Of a stretch of DNA of 64,000 bases, positions 51,839-60,860 are shown one piece after another. Location of the stretch: positions 124,001-188,000 of the forward strand of contig NZ_QULM01000002.1 of NCBI RefSeq assembly GCF_003482105.1, in the 5' to 3' direction. Under the pieces are notes generated by a model. It did no database searches, was not told the origin of the DNA, and saw nothing but the letters and a program-made list of their open reading frames with translations. The position numbers and the translations under genes were made by a program. Source of the DNA: Coprococcus sp. OM04-5BH. GTDB taxonomy: Bacteria; Bacillota; Clostridia; Lachnospirales; Lachnospiraceae. Every line of letters begins with the position of its first letter. Position 1 is the first letter of the stretch.

Positions 51839-52696
51839 TTATTTAATCTCCTCTTTACTTTTTCCTATCTTCCATATAGCGTAAAGCCCGAGAGAAACTA
51901 CCACACAACCTCCTACGATGTTACCAAGCGTAACAGGTATAAGATTCTTAACTCCAAATCCATACACATTAAGCTGCGAATGTATCTGATCTGCTGTATA
52001 TCCGTACAGCTCGCATGCCTTGTCCACGTATTTGTCATTTGTAGCTGCAATCATCCCCGCCGGAATATAGTACATATTGGCAACGCAGTGCTCAAATCCT
52101 GATATTACGAAGACCATGATTGGAAAAAATGCTGCAAATATCTTACCGATGATATCCTTTGACGCAGAACACATAAGAACTGCAAGACATACAAGGATAT
52201 TACACATTATTCCTGAGAAAAATGCCTTATCAAAGCTAAGCCCTGTCTTACCCATGGCAACCTTTATTGTGAAAGCTCCAAGCCCACCATCTGAATAATC
52301 GAACTGTCCTGATGCAAATACCGCATAGGCTGCAAATAACGCACCAAGGAAGTTGCTTAAGTATACAAGGATCCAGTTTTTTAACATTCCTGTAAGCCTT
52401 GCCTTACCATCCACAACTGCCATAATGATCATACAGTTGCCTGTAAATAACTCACCTCCGATTATTATCACCAGCATAAGTCCCACCGGGAACACTGCTC
52501 CCGCCAGGGTTCTTGAAAGCCCCACATTGCTTACCGTATGTATGGCAAGGTTAGAACCTTCTGCGCCGATAGCAATAAATAAGCCTGCGAAAAATCCCAT
52601 TATCATCATCTTGATCACATTCAGATTGGCTTTTGTCACTCCGGTCTTAATGTTGTTTTCAACAATCTGGGTAGGGTTAAAAAAATTCATTTCCAT
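51839..52696 (-). CDS. formate/nitrite transporter (FNT) channel
   Basis: Pentameric membrane channel for formate, nitrite or related monoanions. 285 residues with six hydrophobic helices and FNT signatures: AIGAEGSNLA (first helix pair), PVGLMLVIIIGGELFTGNCMI, KNWILVYLSNFLGALFAAY, SGIMCNILVCLAVLMC and GFEHCVANMYYIPAG (central His). The substrate cannot be fixed from sequence; formate exchange suits a fermentative organism with fhs. Ribosome site GGAGATAAT. It is monocistronic and convergent with aroC. Confidence 0.92.
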   Translation of the reverse strand: MEMNFFNPTQIVENNIKTGVTKANLNVIKMMIMGFFAGLFIAIGAEGSNLAIHTVSNVGLSRTLAGAVFPVGLMLVIIIGGELFTGNCMIIMAVVDGKARLTGMLKNWILVYLSNFLGALFAAYAVFASGQFDYSDGGLGAFTIKVAMGKTGLSFDKAFFSGIMCNILVCLAVLMCSASKDIIGKIFAAFFPIMVFVISGFEHCVANMYYIPAGMIAATNDKYVDKACELYGYTADQIHSQLNVYGFGVKNLIPVTLGNIVGGCVVVSLGLYAIWKIGKSKEEIK

Positions 52697-52736
52697 TTTT
52701 GATATTATCTCCTGTGTCTTTTATGTATTTCATTTA

Positions 52737-53615
52737 TTAAGCTCTTGGATGGGCCTTTCTGTACTCTTCCTTAAGCCTGCTCTGCTTGCTGTTCAGATAT
52801 ATCTGAGTTGTAGATATATCTGCATGTCCGAGCATTTCCTGCACAGCCTTCAGATCCGCACCGTTATTTACAAGATGTGATGCAAATGAGTGCCTGATCA
52901 TATGTGGGGTAATATCCTTCTCAATTCCAGCCTTGTTGGCATAATATTTAATTATCTTCCAGAAGCCCTGCCTTGTCATAGGTGCACCCTTGCAGTTAGA
53001 AAACAGATAATCACTATCCTTGCACATCTCATCATGCACTTCGTTTAAATATCTGCCCACTGCATTCTGGGCAGCATCCTCAATAGGTATTATTCTGGAC
53101 TTGTTGGCATCGTGACACTCTATGTAACCAAGACTTAAGTTCACATCCGCCTTCTTAAGAGTAACAAGCTCAGTAACTCTTATACCTGTAGCATAGAGCA
53201 GTTCAAGCATTGCCCTGTCCCTTATCTCTTTTGGCGTCCTGTCTCCCGGCTGCTCAAGGAGCTTTGTAACCTCTTCAACTGTCAATACGTCAGGTGCCTT
53301 CTTCTCGATCTTAGGTGTCTTAACCGTATCACAAGGATTGCTGTCTACAATTCCTTCCTTAATGAGGAAATTATAGAATGACTTGATCGATGCCACGTTC
53401 CTCGACACGGTTGCCGCTGACATCCCCTGTTTCTCAATATACAGCACATACGAATTGACCTTCGTCTCATTAATATCCTTGATATCCGTTATTCCGGTTT
53501 CCATAAAATAGTGATTAAACTTCATCAAATCTCTCTTATATGAAGCCACCGTATTAGCTCTGGACTTCTTCGTATCTTTCAAGAAAATCACATATTGATC
53601 TATTAATTGTTCCAC
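52737..53615 (-). CDS. xerD: site-specific tyrosine recombinase XerD
   Basis: Resolves chromosome dimers at dif with its XerC partner. 292 residues: N-terminal SAM-like core-binding domain (YVIFLKDTKKSRANTVASYKRDLMKFNHYF) and catalytic domain with Arg (ATGIRVTELVTL), Lys, HxxR (HMIRHSFASHL), His (LGHADISTTQIYL) and nucleophilic Tyr in TTQIY. The length and AxSTTQIYxN-like end match chromosomal XerD; there is no sign of a mobile element. The start is GTG at 53615, with AAGGGGAAG upstream. Confidence 0.94.
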   Translation of the reverse strand: MEQLIDQYVIFLKDTKKSRANTVASYKRDLMKFNHYFMETGITDIKDINETKVNSYVLYIEKQGMSAATVSRNVASIKSFYNFLIKEGIVDSNPCDTVKTPKIEKKAPDVLTVEEVTKLLEQPGDRTPKEIRDRAMLELLYATGIRVTELVTLKKADVNLSLGYIECHDANKSRIIPIEDAAQNAVGRYLNEVHDEMCKDSDYLFSNCKGAPMTRQGFWKIIKYYANKAGIEKDITPHMIRHSFASHLVNNGADLKAVQEMLGHADISTTQIYLNSKQSRLKEEYRKAHPRA

Positions 53616-53716
53616 TTGTTCTTCCCCTTGTTATGTTGACTAGTTAACATTATAAATACAATTTACAATAAAATCAAACATAATTTTTTGCCCTGTATTA
53701 CAACTTTTTCGAGTTT

Positions 53717-53735
53717 TTTGGTAAAATGTACCAAA
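53717..53735. promoter_or_regulatory. palindrome at the xerD transcription start
   Basis: TTTGGTA-NNNNN-TACCAAA (53717-53723 and 53729-53735) overlaps the predicted transcription start of xerD, a position typical of a repressor operator; regulator unknown. Confidence 0.4.
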
Positions 53736-53744
53736 TAATGTATC

Positions 53745-53775
53745 AATATAATTTATGTATACTAGATATTGTCAA
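53745..53775 (-). promoter_or_regulatory. promoter of xerD
   Basis: Perfect TTGACA (53770-53775) on the minus strand with TTATAT after 18 nt or TATATT (53745-53750) after 19 nt; 130 nt before the GTG start. Confidence 0.55.
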
Positions 53776-53783
53776 AAATAATT

Positions 53784-54263
53784 TCAAAAAAATTTCAAAA
53801 TTTTTAATTGAGTGACAAGATTTGTTAACATAAATGTAATAAAAAGTGCCATCCGCCTGCTTTTAGCCTGTAAAAAAAGTGGTTTACTATAATTTTTGTT
53901 AATCGGCTGATCAATCAGCAGTAACAGAATTGAAACATAATACAGAACTGCCGACAACACATATGGGGCAAGCGCCCTTATCTGATAGAACAGTATCCTG
54001 TCATCGAACCGTCCCGTGACAATGCATGCCGTTGAAAATGTAAATACAACGGTCACAATCTGCACCGAATACTTAAGCGGAACAAAGCTCAAAAAGAAAA
54101 ACATAAGTACCATCACAAGATTTATCACCAACAATATCTGGGCTGTTTTCATATTTTGAAATGCATTATTGTATATCGTTGTGATCACAGTGTTACCGCA
54201 CACAAGAAAAGACCCAGATAAAAGTCCCAGATAATACATAACATAGAAACAAGTCCTGTTCAT
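53784..54263 (-). CDS. multi-spanning membrane protein of unknown function
   Basis: A 159-residue protein (171 if started at 54299) with four likely transmembrane helices: CFYVMYYLGLLSGSFLVCG, AQILLVINLVMVLMFFFLSFV, YSVQIVTVVFTFSTACIVTG and IRALAPYVLSAVLYYVSILLLLI, followed by a basic amphipathic tail with LFITFMLTNLVTQL. I do not recognise the family and no catalytic or transport motif is visible. The ATG at 54263 is preferred since GTGGAG lies 6-7 nt upstream; the ATG at 54299 has no ribosome site. It stands between NUDIX and xerD genes with 150 nt gaps on both sides. Confidence 0.6.
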   Translation of the reverse strand: MNRTCFYVMYYLGLLSGSFLVCGNTVITTIYNNAFQNMKTAQILLVINLVMVLMFFFLSFVPLKYSVQIVTVVFTFSTACIVTGRFDDRILFYQIRALAPYVLSAVLYYVSILLLLIDQPINKNYSKPLFLQAKSRRMALFITFMLTNLVTQLKILKFF

Positions 54264-54428
54264 AAGCCACTCCACAATTGTTCTGCTGTCTGAAACCATA
54301 TATACATATTTCAGGCTATATATTATTTTATTATCTTTCCGAAATTATATGAGTTATTCTTTAGAAGTAATTCTCTTAAAATCATTCTTTTATGTCTATC
54401 CTTTTTATTTACTCTGCTGTTTTATGGA

Positions 54429-54977
54429 TCACCTTTTACCATCTTCCCTGATTGCCCTATAAGCATATATAGCGATCAGGGTTTTTGAATCAACGATCTC
54501 CCCTCTTCTTATCATGCGATCAACCTGTTCCATATCAAAAAGACATACATCAATAAATTCATTCTCATCCATATGGCGGTCTGTTTTCTCAAGCTTTGTA
54601 CCAAGATAAATATATGTCTGCTCATTACTGGTACCAACAGCAAGAATAGTCTTTGTTATGAATATCCTCTTTCCAGGAACAAGGCCTGTTTCCTCCCTTG
54701 TCTCACGCACAGCACACTCCTCAGGGCTCTCGCCGGGCTCCATGCAGCCTGCCGGCACCTCATATGTAAGCCTGTCCAGGGTGTTCCTGTACTGCTTCAC
54801 AAGATATACCCTGCCGTCATCTGTGATCGGAAGTATACAGGCTCCGTCCACATGATCTATCAGGTCATATACCACTTCTCTGCCATCCGGAAGCACAAGA
54901 TAGTCGTTATATACGTCAAATATATGTGCCTTGTAGGCAAGCTCCTTTTTTATTCTTTTATATTTATTACATTCCAT
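54429..54977 (-). CDS. ADP-ribose pyrophosphatase (NUDIX hydrolase)
   Basis: Hydrolyses ADP-ribose to AMP and ribose 5-phosphate. 182 residues with the preceding HVDGACILPITDDGRVYLVKQYRNTLDRLTYEVPAG and NUDIX box GCMEPGESPEECAVRETREETGL, followed about 16 residues later by the Pro-containing region expected in this subgroup (AVGTSNEQTYIYLG). The arrangement VKQYR...EVPAG...EPGES is typical of NudF/YqkG-type enzymes. GAGGTG precedes the ATG. Its leader contains repeat remnant D. Confidence 0.88.
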   Translation of the reverse strand: MECNKYKRIKKELAYKAHIFDVYNDYLVLPDGREVVYDLIDHVDGACILPITDDGRVYLVKQYRNTLDRLTYEVPAGCMEPGESPEECAVRETREETGLVPGKRIFITKTILAVGTSNEQTYIYLGTKLEKTDRHMDENEFIDVCLFDMEQVDRMIRRGEIVDSKTLIAIYAYRAIREDGKR

Positions 54978-55002
54978 AGTCGCACCTCATCCTTACAATC
55001 GG

Positions 55003-55044
55003 ATATGCTCCTCCTACTGGATGGCATAGACATCATTACATAAC
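55003..55044 (-). repeat. dispersed structured repeat, family 1, remnant D
   Basis: ATATGCTCCTCCTACTGGATG and CATAGACATCATTACATAAC align with the right ends of copies A-C, the middle being deleted. It lies 1 nt beyond the T tract of the rny terminator on the minus strand and in the leader of the ADP-ribose pyrophosphatase gene. Confidence 0.55.
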
Positions 55045-55045
55045 G

Positions 55046-55074
55046 AAAAAGGTGCAGACAAATTTGTCTGCACC
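55046..55074 (-). terminator. rny terminator
   Basis: Perfect GGTGCAGACAAATTTGTCTGCACC hairpin followed by TTTTT on the minus strand, 8 nt after rny. Confidence 0.9.
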
Positions 55075-55081
55075 CTCTTAT

Positions 55082-56626
55082 TTATTTTGCGTAATCAGTT
55101 ACGCGAGACTCTCTAATAATATTAACTTTAATCTGACCAGGATACTCAAGCTCAGCCTCAATCTGCTTCGCAATATCTCTTGCCAGTAATACCATATCAG
55201 AATCACTAACGTGCTCAGGAACTACCATTACACGAATTTCTCTACCTGCCTGAATGGCAAATGTCTTATCAACACCCTTATGAGAGTTAGCAATGTCTTC
55301 TAACTTCTTAAGTCTTGTTGTATAAGTCTCAAGTGTCTCTCTTCTTGCGCCCGGTCTTGCAGCAGAAATCGTATCTGCAGCCTGAACAAGACATGCAATA
55401 AGAGATTCAGGTTCAACGTCACCATGATGAGCCTCAACCGCATTAACAACAATAGCTGACTCCTTGTATTTTCTACAAAGATCTGCACCTATCTGTACAT
55501 GTGATCCCTCAATCTCATGGTCGATGGACTTACCAATATCATGGAGAAGTCCTGCACGCTTGGCAACCTTAACATCAACACCTATTTCGCCGGCCAATAA
55601 ACCACAAAGATGTGCTACTTCTACAGAATGTTTTAAAGCATTCTGACCATAGCTTGTTCTAAATTTCATCTTACCAAGAAGTCTCACCAATTCTGGATGG
55701 AGACCATGAATACCCACATCTAATACAGCTGCTTCACCCTCTTCACGCATCATAGTTTCAACTTCCTTCTGCGCTTTTTCTACCATCTCTTCAATTCTGG
55801 CAGGATGAATTCTTCCATCCACAATAAGCTTTTCAAGGGCAATTCTTGCCACTTCACGTCTTACCGGATCAAAGCTTGATAAAATTACTGCTTCCGGTGT
55901 ATCGTCAATTATAAGATCTACACCTGTCATTGTCTCAAGAGTACGGATATTCCTTCCCTCACGACCGATAATTCTACCCTTCATTTCATCGTTAGGCAAC
56001 TGTACTAATGAGATAGTTGTCTCGGATACATGATCAACTGCACATTTCTGAATGGCAGTGACAACATAATCTCTCGCCTTTTTGTTAGCTTCCTCTTTTG
56101 CTCTGGTTTCTAATTCCTTGACCATAACTGCTGTTTCATGCTTTACTTCATCTTCAACAGTCTTTAATAAGTATTCTTTTGCCTGTTCAGAGGTTAATCC
56201 TGAAATTCTTTCAAGTTCCTGTAGTTTCTTTGCCTGTAGCTCATCGATCTTTGCCTTCTGCTTCTCAATAGCGTTTTCCTTCTGCGCAAGACTGTTTTCT
56301 TTCTTTTCAACAGCCTCTGCCTTACGGTCGATGTTCTCTTCCCTGGCAAGTATTCTCTTTTCCATACGGGATAACTCGCCACGTCTGTCCTTTACTTCTT
56401 TTTCAAGTTCATTACGTGTCTTGAGAGCATCTTCTTTGGCTTCAAGCATTGCTTCACGCTTCTTAGCTTCGGCGGTCTTCTGAGCTTCATTTATAATCTC
56501 CTTAGCCTGCTCTTCTGCTGTACCGATCTTAGCCTCTGCAATATTCTTACGATATGCTATGGCAACAAACCAGGCAACAACAATAAGGACAAGGGCAATA
56601 ACGCCTTCGATTATATAATATCCCAC
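55082..56626 (-). CDS. rny: ribonuclease Y
   Basis: Membrane-anchored endoribonuclease that initiates mRNA decay in Firmicutes. 514 residues: N-terminal transmembrane helix ([19 protein letters not shown]), a ~170-residue coiled coil rich in Glu/Lys, a KH domain ([44 protein letters not shown]) and an HD domain ([14 protein letters not shown]...[21 protein letters not shown]...AHHGD). The start is GTG with AAGGAGG 8 nt upstream. With pnp it provides RNA turnover. A hairpin terminator follows. Confidence 0.97.
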   Translation of the reverse strand: MGYYIIEGVIALVLIVVAWFVAIAYRKNIAEAKIGTAEEQAKEIINEAQKTAEAKKREAMLEAKEDALKTRNELEKEVKDRRGELSRMEKRILAREENIDRKAEAVEKKENSLAQKENAIEKQKAKIDELQAKKLQELERISGLTSEQAKEYLLKTVEDEVKHETAVMVKELETRAKEEANKKARDYVVTAIQKCAVDHVSETTISLVQLPNDEMKGRIIGREGRNIRTLETMTGVDLIIDDTPEAVILSSFDPVRREVARIALEKLIVDGRIHPARIEEMVEKAQKEVETMMREEGEAAVLDVGIHGLHPELVRLLGKMKFRTSYGQNALKHSVEVAHLCGLLAGEIGVDVKVAKRAGLLHDIGKSIDHEIEGSHVQIGADLCRKYKESAIVVNAVEAHHGDVEPESLIACLVQAADTISAARPGARRETLETYTTRLKKLEDIANSHKGVDKTFAIQAGREIRVMVVPEHVSDSDMVLLARDIAKQIEAELEYPGQIKVNIIRESRVTDYAK

Positions 56627-56751
56627 AGGAGCACCTCCTTATTTAGTTTTCATTGTACAAGAATACAACATTGATATTTTATTATTTTTTGTGAATTATG
56701 TCAAGTAAAATCTAATCTTTTATGTATACTTTAACCAAATAAGCAAAGGAA

Positions 56752-57354
56752 TTACACACCTGTATACTCATCTATGCATAATTTTATATCTCTGTACTTA
56801 AAACCTTTTCGCAGAAAAAAAGCAATGATCCTGTCCCTTTTTTCAAGACAGTCATGAACATCATACCGTCTTTCAAGCACCCTCATAATGGTTCCTTTCT
56901 CATCCGGAATATCTGACTGGGATATGGCCTCATCTATGATATCTCCCGGTACTCCCTTTGCTATAAGCTCATAGCTTATGACATTAATGCCCTTTTTATT
57001 AATGCGGCTCCTAATATATGCTCTGCTATACCTAAGGTCATCAATATAACCGTATTCCTTTAATTTATTCATGGTGGCATCGATTATATCCTGGTCGCAA
57101 TAATACTCTTTCAGCTTCTTTCTCAGTTCTGCCTCACACTTGTCGGCGCATTTTATACATCCAACAGCTCTGTTCATGGCTCTCTTATAAAGGTATTCTT
57201 TCCTGAAGTTATCCAGAACGGCAGTATCCACTTCCTCTCCCACAATCAGCTTAAGCCGCCTTATATCCGAAGTATATACCACGGAATAAGGCTCATAGTC
57301 TGTGTACAGAACATACTTGCCCTCTGAAAGCTTCTTTAATTCAGTAACCTGCAT
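56752..57354 (-). CDS. recX: RecA regulator RecX
   Basis: Small modulator that inhibits RecA filaments. 200 residues of three-helix repeats: AMNRAVGCIKCADKCEAELRKKLKEYYCDQDIIDATMNKLKEYGYIDDLRYSRAYIRSRINKKGINVISYELIAKGVPGDIIDEAI, matching RecX (the YGYIDDxRYA motif). It ends in a third repeat RKGFKYRDIKLCIDEY. It lies 19 nt downstream of recA, the usual arrangement. The ATG has only a weak, distant GAGG, hinting at low or coupled translation. Confidence 0.93.
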   Translation of the reverse strand: MQVTELKKLSEGKYVLYTDYEPYSVVYTSDIRRLKLIVGEEVDTAVLDNFRKEYLYKRAMNRAVGCIKCADKCEAELRKKLKEYYCDQDIIDATMNKLKEYGYIDDLRYSRAYIRSRINKKGINVISYELIAKGVPGDIIDEAISQSDIPDEKGTIMRVLERRYDVHDCLEKRDRIIAFFLRKGFKYRDIKLCIDEYTGV

Positions 57355-57373
57355 GGATAAAATTTAGTCCTCT

Positions 57374-58411
57374 TTATTCCTCTTTATTCTCTTCCTGCTT
57401 AGAATCAGTATTACCTATACCAACCTTCTCCAGTACAAGTGCCTCTATCTCATTGCATACATCCTCATGCTCAGAAAGGTACAGCTTTGCATTCTCACGT
57501 CCCTGGCCTATCTTATCACCCTTATATGCATACCATGCGCCTGCCTTGTTCACGATATTATGTTCTACTGCCAGATCAAGTATATCTCCCGTCTTTGATA
57601 TACCTTTACCGAACATAATATCAAACTCAGCCTCCTTAAATGGTGGAGCCACCTTATTCTTAACAACCTTAACTCTTGTTCTGTTACCAACTATCTCGCC
57701 GCTTACGCGAAGTGTATCTATTCTTCTTACATCCATTCTTACGGAAGCGTAAAACTTTAACGCACGTCCACCGGTGGTAACCTCAGGATTACCGAACACT
57801 ACACCAACCTTCTCTCTTAACTGGTTGATGAAGATAACCACACAGTTTGTTTTGCTGACAACAGCTGTAAGCTTTCTTAATGCCTGTGACATAAGTCTTG
57901 CATGGAGACCCATATGGGAATCTCCCATCTCACCATCTATCTCTGCCTTTGGAACAAGGGCTGCAACCGAGTCAACGATCACCACATCAACAGCTCCCGA
58001 TCTTACCATTGTCTCTGTTATCTCAAGTGCCTGCTCTCCGCAATCAGGCTGTGAAATATACAAATTGTCGATATCAACGCCTATATTCTTGGCATATGTA
58101 GGATCAAGGGCATGCTCTGCATCAATAAATCCTGCAATTCCGCCACGCTTCTGTATCTCTGCAACCACATGAAGGGCAACAGTTGTCTTACCTGATGACT
58201 CAGGTCCGAAGATCTCGATTATCCTTCCTCTTGGGATACCGCCAAGTCCAAGTGCTATATCAAGACTTAAAGATCCGGTAGGAATAACCTCAATATTCAT
58301 GTTGGAAGCTGAATCCCCAAGCTTCATAACCGATCCCTTACCATACTGCTTCTCTATATGTGCCAGTGCGGCGTCAAGTGCCTTTATTCTCTCTTCATTA
58401 TTTACTGCCAT
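57374..58411 (-). CDS. recA: recombinase RecA
   Basis: DNA strand-exchange ATPase and SOS co-protease. 345 residues: Walker [10 protein letters not shown] (67-75), [15 protein letters not shown], Walker [27 protein letters not shown], loop L1/L2 ([37 protein letters not shown]) and a C-terminal acidic tail. GGAGGAG is upstream of the ATG. A LexA-type box is in the promoter region. Confidence 0.99.
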   Translation of the reverse strand: MAVNNEERIKALDAALAHIEKQYGKGSVMKLGDSASNMNIEVIPTGSLSLDIALGLGGIPRGRIIEIFGPESSGKTTVALHVVAEIQKRGGIAGFIDAEHALDPTYAKNIGVDIDNLYISQPDCGEQALEITETMVRSGAVDVVIVDSVAALVPKAEIDGEMGDSHMGLHARLMSQALRKLTAVVSKTNCVVIFINQLREKVGVVFGNPEVTTGGRALKFYASVRMDVRRIDTLRVSGEIVGNRTRVKVVKNKVAPPFKEAEFDIMFGKGISKTGDILDLAVEHNIVNKAGAWYAYKGDKIGQGRENAKLYLSEHEDVCNEIEALVLEKVGIGNTDSKQEENKEE

Positions 58412-58429
58412 AATACAATTCTCCTCCTA

Positions 58430-58443
58430 TGAACATCTGTTCG
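58430..58443 (-). promoter_or_regulatory. LexA (SOS) box of recA
   Basis: Minus-strand CGAACAGATGTTCA matches the Gram-positive LexA consensus CGAACRNRYGTTYG except for the last base, and lies between the promoter and the ribosome-binding site of recA. Confidence 0.75.
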
Positions 58444-58453
58444 ATTTAACTAC

Positions 58454-58482
58454 ATATTATACAACTACGGTTACTTTGTCAA
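58454..58482 (-). promoter_or_regulatory. sigma-A promoter of recA
   Basis: Perfect TTGACA (58477-58482) on the minus strand with TAATAT 17 nt away (58454-58459), or TATAAT (58456-58461) after 15 nt. Confidence 0.65.
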
Positions 58483-58543
58483 TACTTTTTCAACTGTAAA
58501 TAATAAAAAATCCAGATCATAACGCTTTTTGATTATACTACAT

Positions 58544-58572
58544 TTTACAACAGGATATAATTAATATATAAT
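58544..58572 (+). promoter_or_regulatory. sigma-A promoter of tmcAL
   Basis: TTTACA (58544-58549), 17 nt, TATAAT (58567-58572), 38 nt before the start codon of tmcAL. Confidence 0.6.
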
Positions 58573-58610
58573 AAACTGATCATAAATTATTTAGAAAACG
58601 GAGGAACCAA

Positions 58611-59891
58611 ATGTCCACAGTAGGTATAATCGCAGAATACAATCCCTTCCACAACGGTCATATGCTGCATTTAAACAGAGCCAAAGAGCTTACCGGTGCA
58701 GACCATGCCCTGTCCGTAATGAGCGGAAATTTTCTCCAGAGAGGACTTCCTGCCTTCTGCGACAAGTACAGCCGTGCCTTTCTCGCCGTATCCTGTGGGC
58801 TTGACGCTGTGTTCGAGCTTCCCTTCATATACGCAGTATCCGGTGCAGGGGAATTTGCAGCAGCAGGAATATCATTGCTCAACAGCCTTGGTGCAGTGGA
58901 CTATGTAGCCTTCGGAGCCGAGGACAACGCGCCGGAGCTTTTTGATGAGATATCCCAACTGATGACAGAAGAACCTGAGGAATACAGCCTACGCCTTAAA
59001 AGCCTGTTAAAGAGCGGTCATTCCTTCGCCTCAGCCAGAGCAGCTGCCCTGTCGGAGGTATTTGGTGATACCTGTGCGGCTATAATAAACAAACCTAACA
59101 ACATTCTTGCCATAGAATACTGTACAGCCCTTAAGAAAACCGGCTCCCATATCAAGCCGGTGATAATAACAAGAAAATATTCCGATTACAACAGCACAGA
59201 GCTTAATCCTGCCGTGTCCTCCGCCAGCGCCATTAACCGGGCAATATATGACTCCGGAAGCTACAGCAATATCAAGGGCAATGTGCCGGAGGCTGTCTAT
59301 AGTTTTATTGCAGACAACTTCAACAGAAGGCTGCCGGTATATCACGATGACATGTCACAATTGCTGCAGCACAAAAGATTGTTTTCAAATACAGCAGATC
59401 CGAATGGCAACCCGAATGGCAAAAAATATGGCAACATAAATCCGAACGGCAAATATACAGGTACAGAAATATATGACATGTCCACAGAGATTGAAAACCG
59501 TCTGAAAAAGCTGCCGGTAAACGACACTATAAGTAATGTTGCCGGAGCCCTTAAGACCAGGAACTATACTTACACCAGAGTATGCAGGGCTCTTGTTCAC
59601 TATATATTCGGAGTTACCGGTGAGGAATTTCAAAGAGAAAAGGCAGACGGCTATATAAGATATGCAAGGCTCCTGTCCTTCAGAAAAGACTCAGGAGCTA
59701 TGTTAAAGGAAATCAAAAGCAAGGCCACTGTTCCTGTCATCACCAAAATGGCGGATACCGCCCCTGAAATCATAGGCTCCCTTCAGATGAAATATGACCT
59801 GATGGCTACAAATATATACAACAATATGATCTACAACAAGTTCGGAGAGATACTTCCGAACGATTTCACTGCAAATATACCAATATATTAA
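58611..59891 (+). CDS. tmcAL: tRNA(Met) cytidine acetate ligase TmcAL
   Basis: Uses ATP and acetate to form N4-acetylcytidine at the wobble position of elongator tRNA-Met (YlbM family). 426 residues: N-terminal nucleotidyltransferase fold GIIAEYNPFHNGHMLHL with the H-N-G-H motif, SVMSGNFLQRGLPAFCDKYSRA, ELPFIYAVSGAGEFAAAGI and KPNNILAIEYCTAL. About residues 258-292 carry a low-complexity insertion (DPNGNPNGKKYGNINPNGKYTG). GGAGGAACCAA precedes the ATG. In Bacillus the order is rsmD-coaD-ylbJ-ylbK-ylbL-ylbM; here tmcAL, ylbJ-like, coaD and rsmD are again neighbours. Confidence 0.93.
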   Translation: MSTVGIIAEYNPFHNGHMLHLNRAKELTGADHALSVMSGNFLQRGLPAFCDKYSRAFLAVSCGLDAVFELPFIYAVSGAGEFAAAGISLLNSLGAVDYVAFGAEDNAPELFDEISQLMTEEPEEYSLRLKSLLKSGHSFASARAAALSEVFGDTCAAIINKPNNILAIEYCTALKKTGSHIKPVIITRKYSDYNSTELNPAVSSASAINRAIYDSGSYSNIKGNVPEAVYSFIADNFNRRLPVYHDDMSQLLQHKRLFSNTADPNGNPNGKKYGNINPNGKYTGTEIYDMSTEIENRLKKLPVNDTISNVAGALKTRNYTYTRVCRALVHYIFGVTGEEFQREKADGYIRYARLLSFRKDSGAMLKEIKSKATVPVITKMADTAPEIIGSLQMKYDLMATNIYNNMIYNKFGEILPNDFTANIPIY

Positions 59892-59950
59892 CACGAATAA
59901 TATAACAGGCAAAAAGCACATATAATAAATAAAAAAGAGTATCCATCATC

Positions 59951-60844
59951 ATGATCTCAGTTATATTTATCATATGTGTTTTATTTTCCTGTATAAACAA
60001 CAAAGTCATTATTGAAGGATGTCGTGAAGGTCTGCTGGTATGGTATGACTCTGCTCTTCCTGTGATACTGCCCTTCCTTCTGCTTACGTCCCTTTACACA
60101 TCCTATCTGTCCTTAAAAAACATATCCCAAAAAAGATCCATCTTAACAATGCTCATAACAGGATTGTTCTGCGGCTTCCCAACAGGAGCATTGACCTGCT
60201 GTAACCTGTTAGGAAGTCATCAGACCGACAAAAAAACAGTATATGCCCTTATGCCCCTGTGCAACAACATAAGTCCCATGTTTTTATTTGGATACATATA
60301 TCCCATTATAAGTCCTCTGGGAGCAAGCCTGCCCCACATGCTTATATGTCTGTATGCGCCGGAGTTGTTATTCTGTCTCGCATACCTGGTGCTCCATCAG
60401 ACACATAATGAAAGAACAAACGAATCTGCTGCCACTATCTCCCACATGCAAAAAAATGAAGCAGTGATTCCCTGCAGGAAATCACCTGAGGATCCTCTTA
60501 TGTCATCAATAAAGGCAATAACCATGATCGGCATATACATAATCATTTTCTCCATACTGTCTAATATCATAGAATATATAAGTCACAGTAATAGTTATGT
60601 AAACTTTGTACTTCCTATGCTTGAGATCACAAAGGGAAGTCTCCTTCTTGAAGGCCTTATAATTGCAGACAAAATAAAAACAGCCCTGATCATCTTCTTA
60701 ACATCCTTCGGAGGAGTATGTGCCATCCTCCAGGCAGGACATTTCCTAAGAAAATCCGGACTGTCTTTATTATTCTATACAACATCTAAAATAACATGTG
60801 CCATAGCGTCAGTCGCACTGCACCTGTTGCTTACCATGATATAA
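59951..60844 (+). CDS. YlbJ-like sporulation membrane protein
   Basis: 297 residues, about seven to eight hydrophobic helices. The GCREGLLVWYDSALPVILPFLLLTSL and GLFCGFPTGALTCCNLL stretches, with NNISPMFLFGYI, match the nucleoside-recognition/YlbJ family; in Bacillus YlbJ is sigma-E-dependent and needed for heat-resistant spores. Its position between tmcAL and coaD/rsmD supports YlbJ identity. The ribosome site is weak (AAGAG). It is 60 nt downstream of tmcAL, probably cotranscribed, and convergent with the coiled-coil gene. Confidence 0.8.
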   Translation: MISVIFIICVLFSCINNKVIIEGCREGLLVWYDSALPVILPFLLLTSLYTSYLSLKNISQKRSILTMLITGLFCGFPTGALTCCNLLGSHQTDKKTVYALMPLCNNISPMFLFGYIYPIISPLGASLPHMLICLYAPELLFCLAYLVLHQTHNERTNESAATISHMQKNEAVIPCRKSPEDPLMSSIKAITMIGIYIIIFSILSNIIEYISHSNSYVNFVLPMLEITKGSLLLEGLIIADKIKTALIIFLTSFGGVCAILQAGHFLRKSGLSLLFYTTSKITCAIASVALHLLLTMI

Positions 60845-60860
60845 TCACTCGTCGATCTGA

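Noticed and set aside
52737..53615. Integrase of a mobile island
   Set aside because: Length and motifs match chromosomal XerD; no attachment-site duplication or cargo genes around it.
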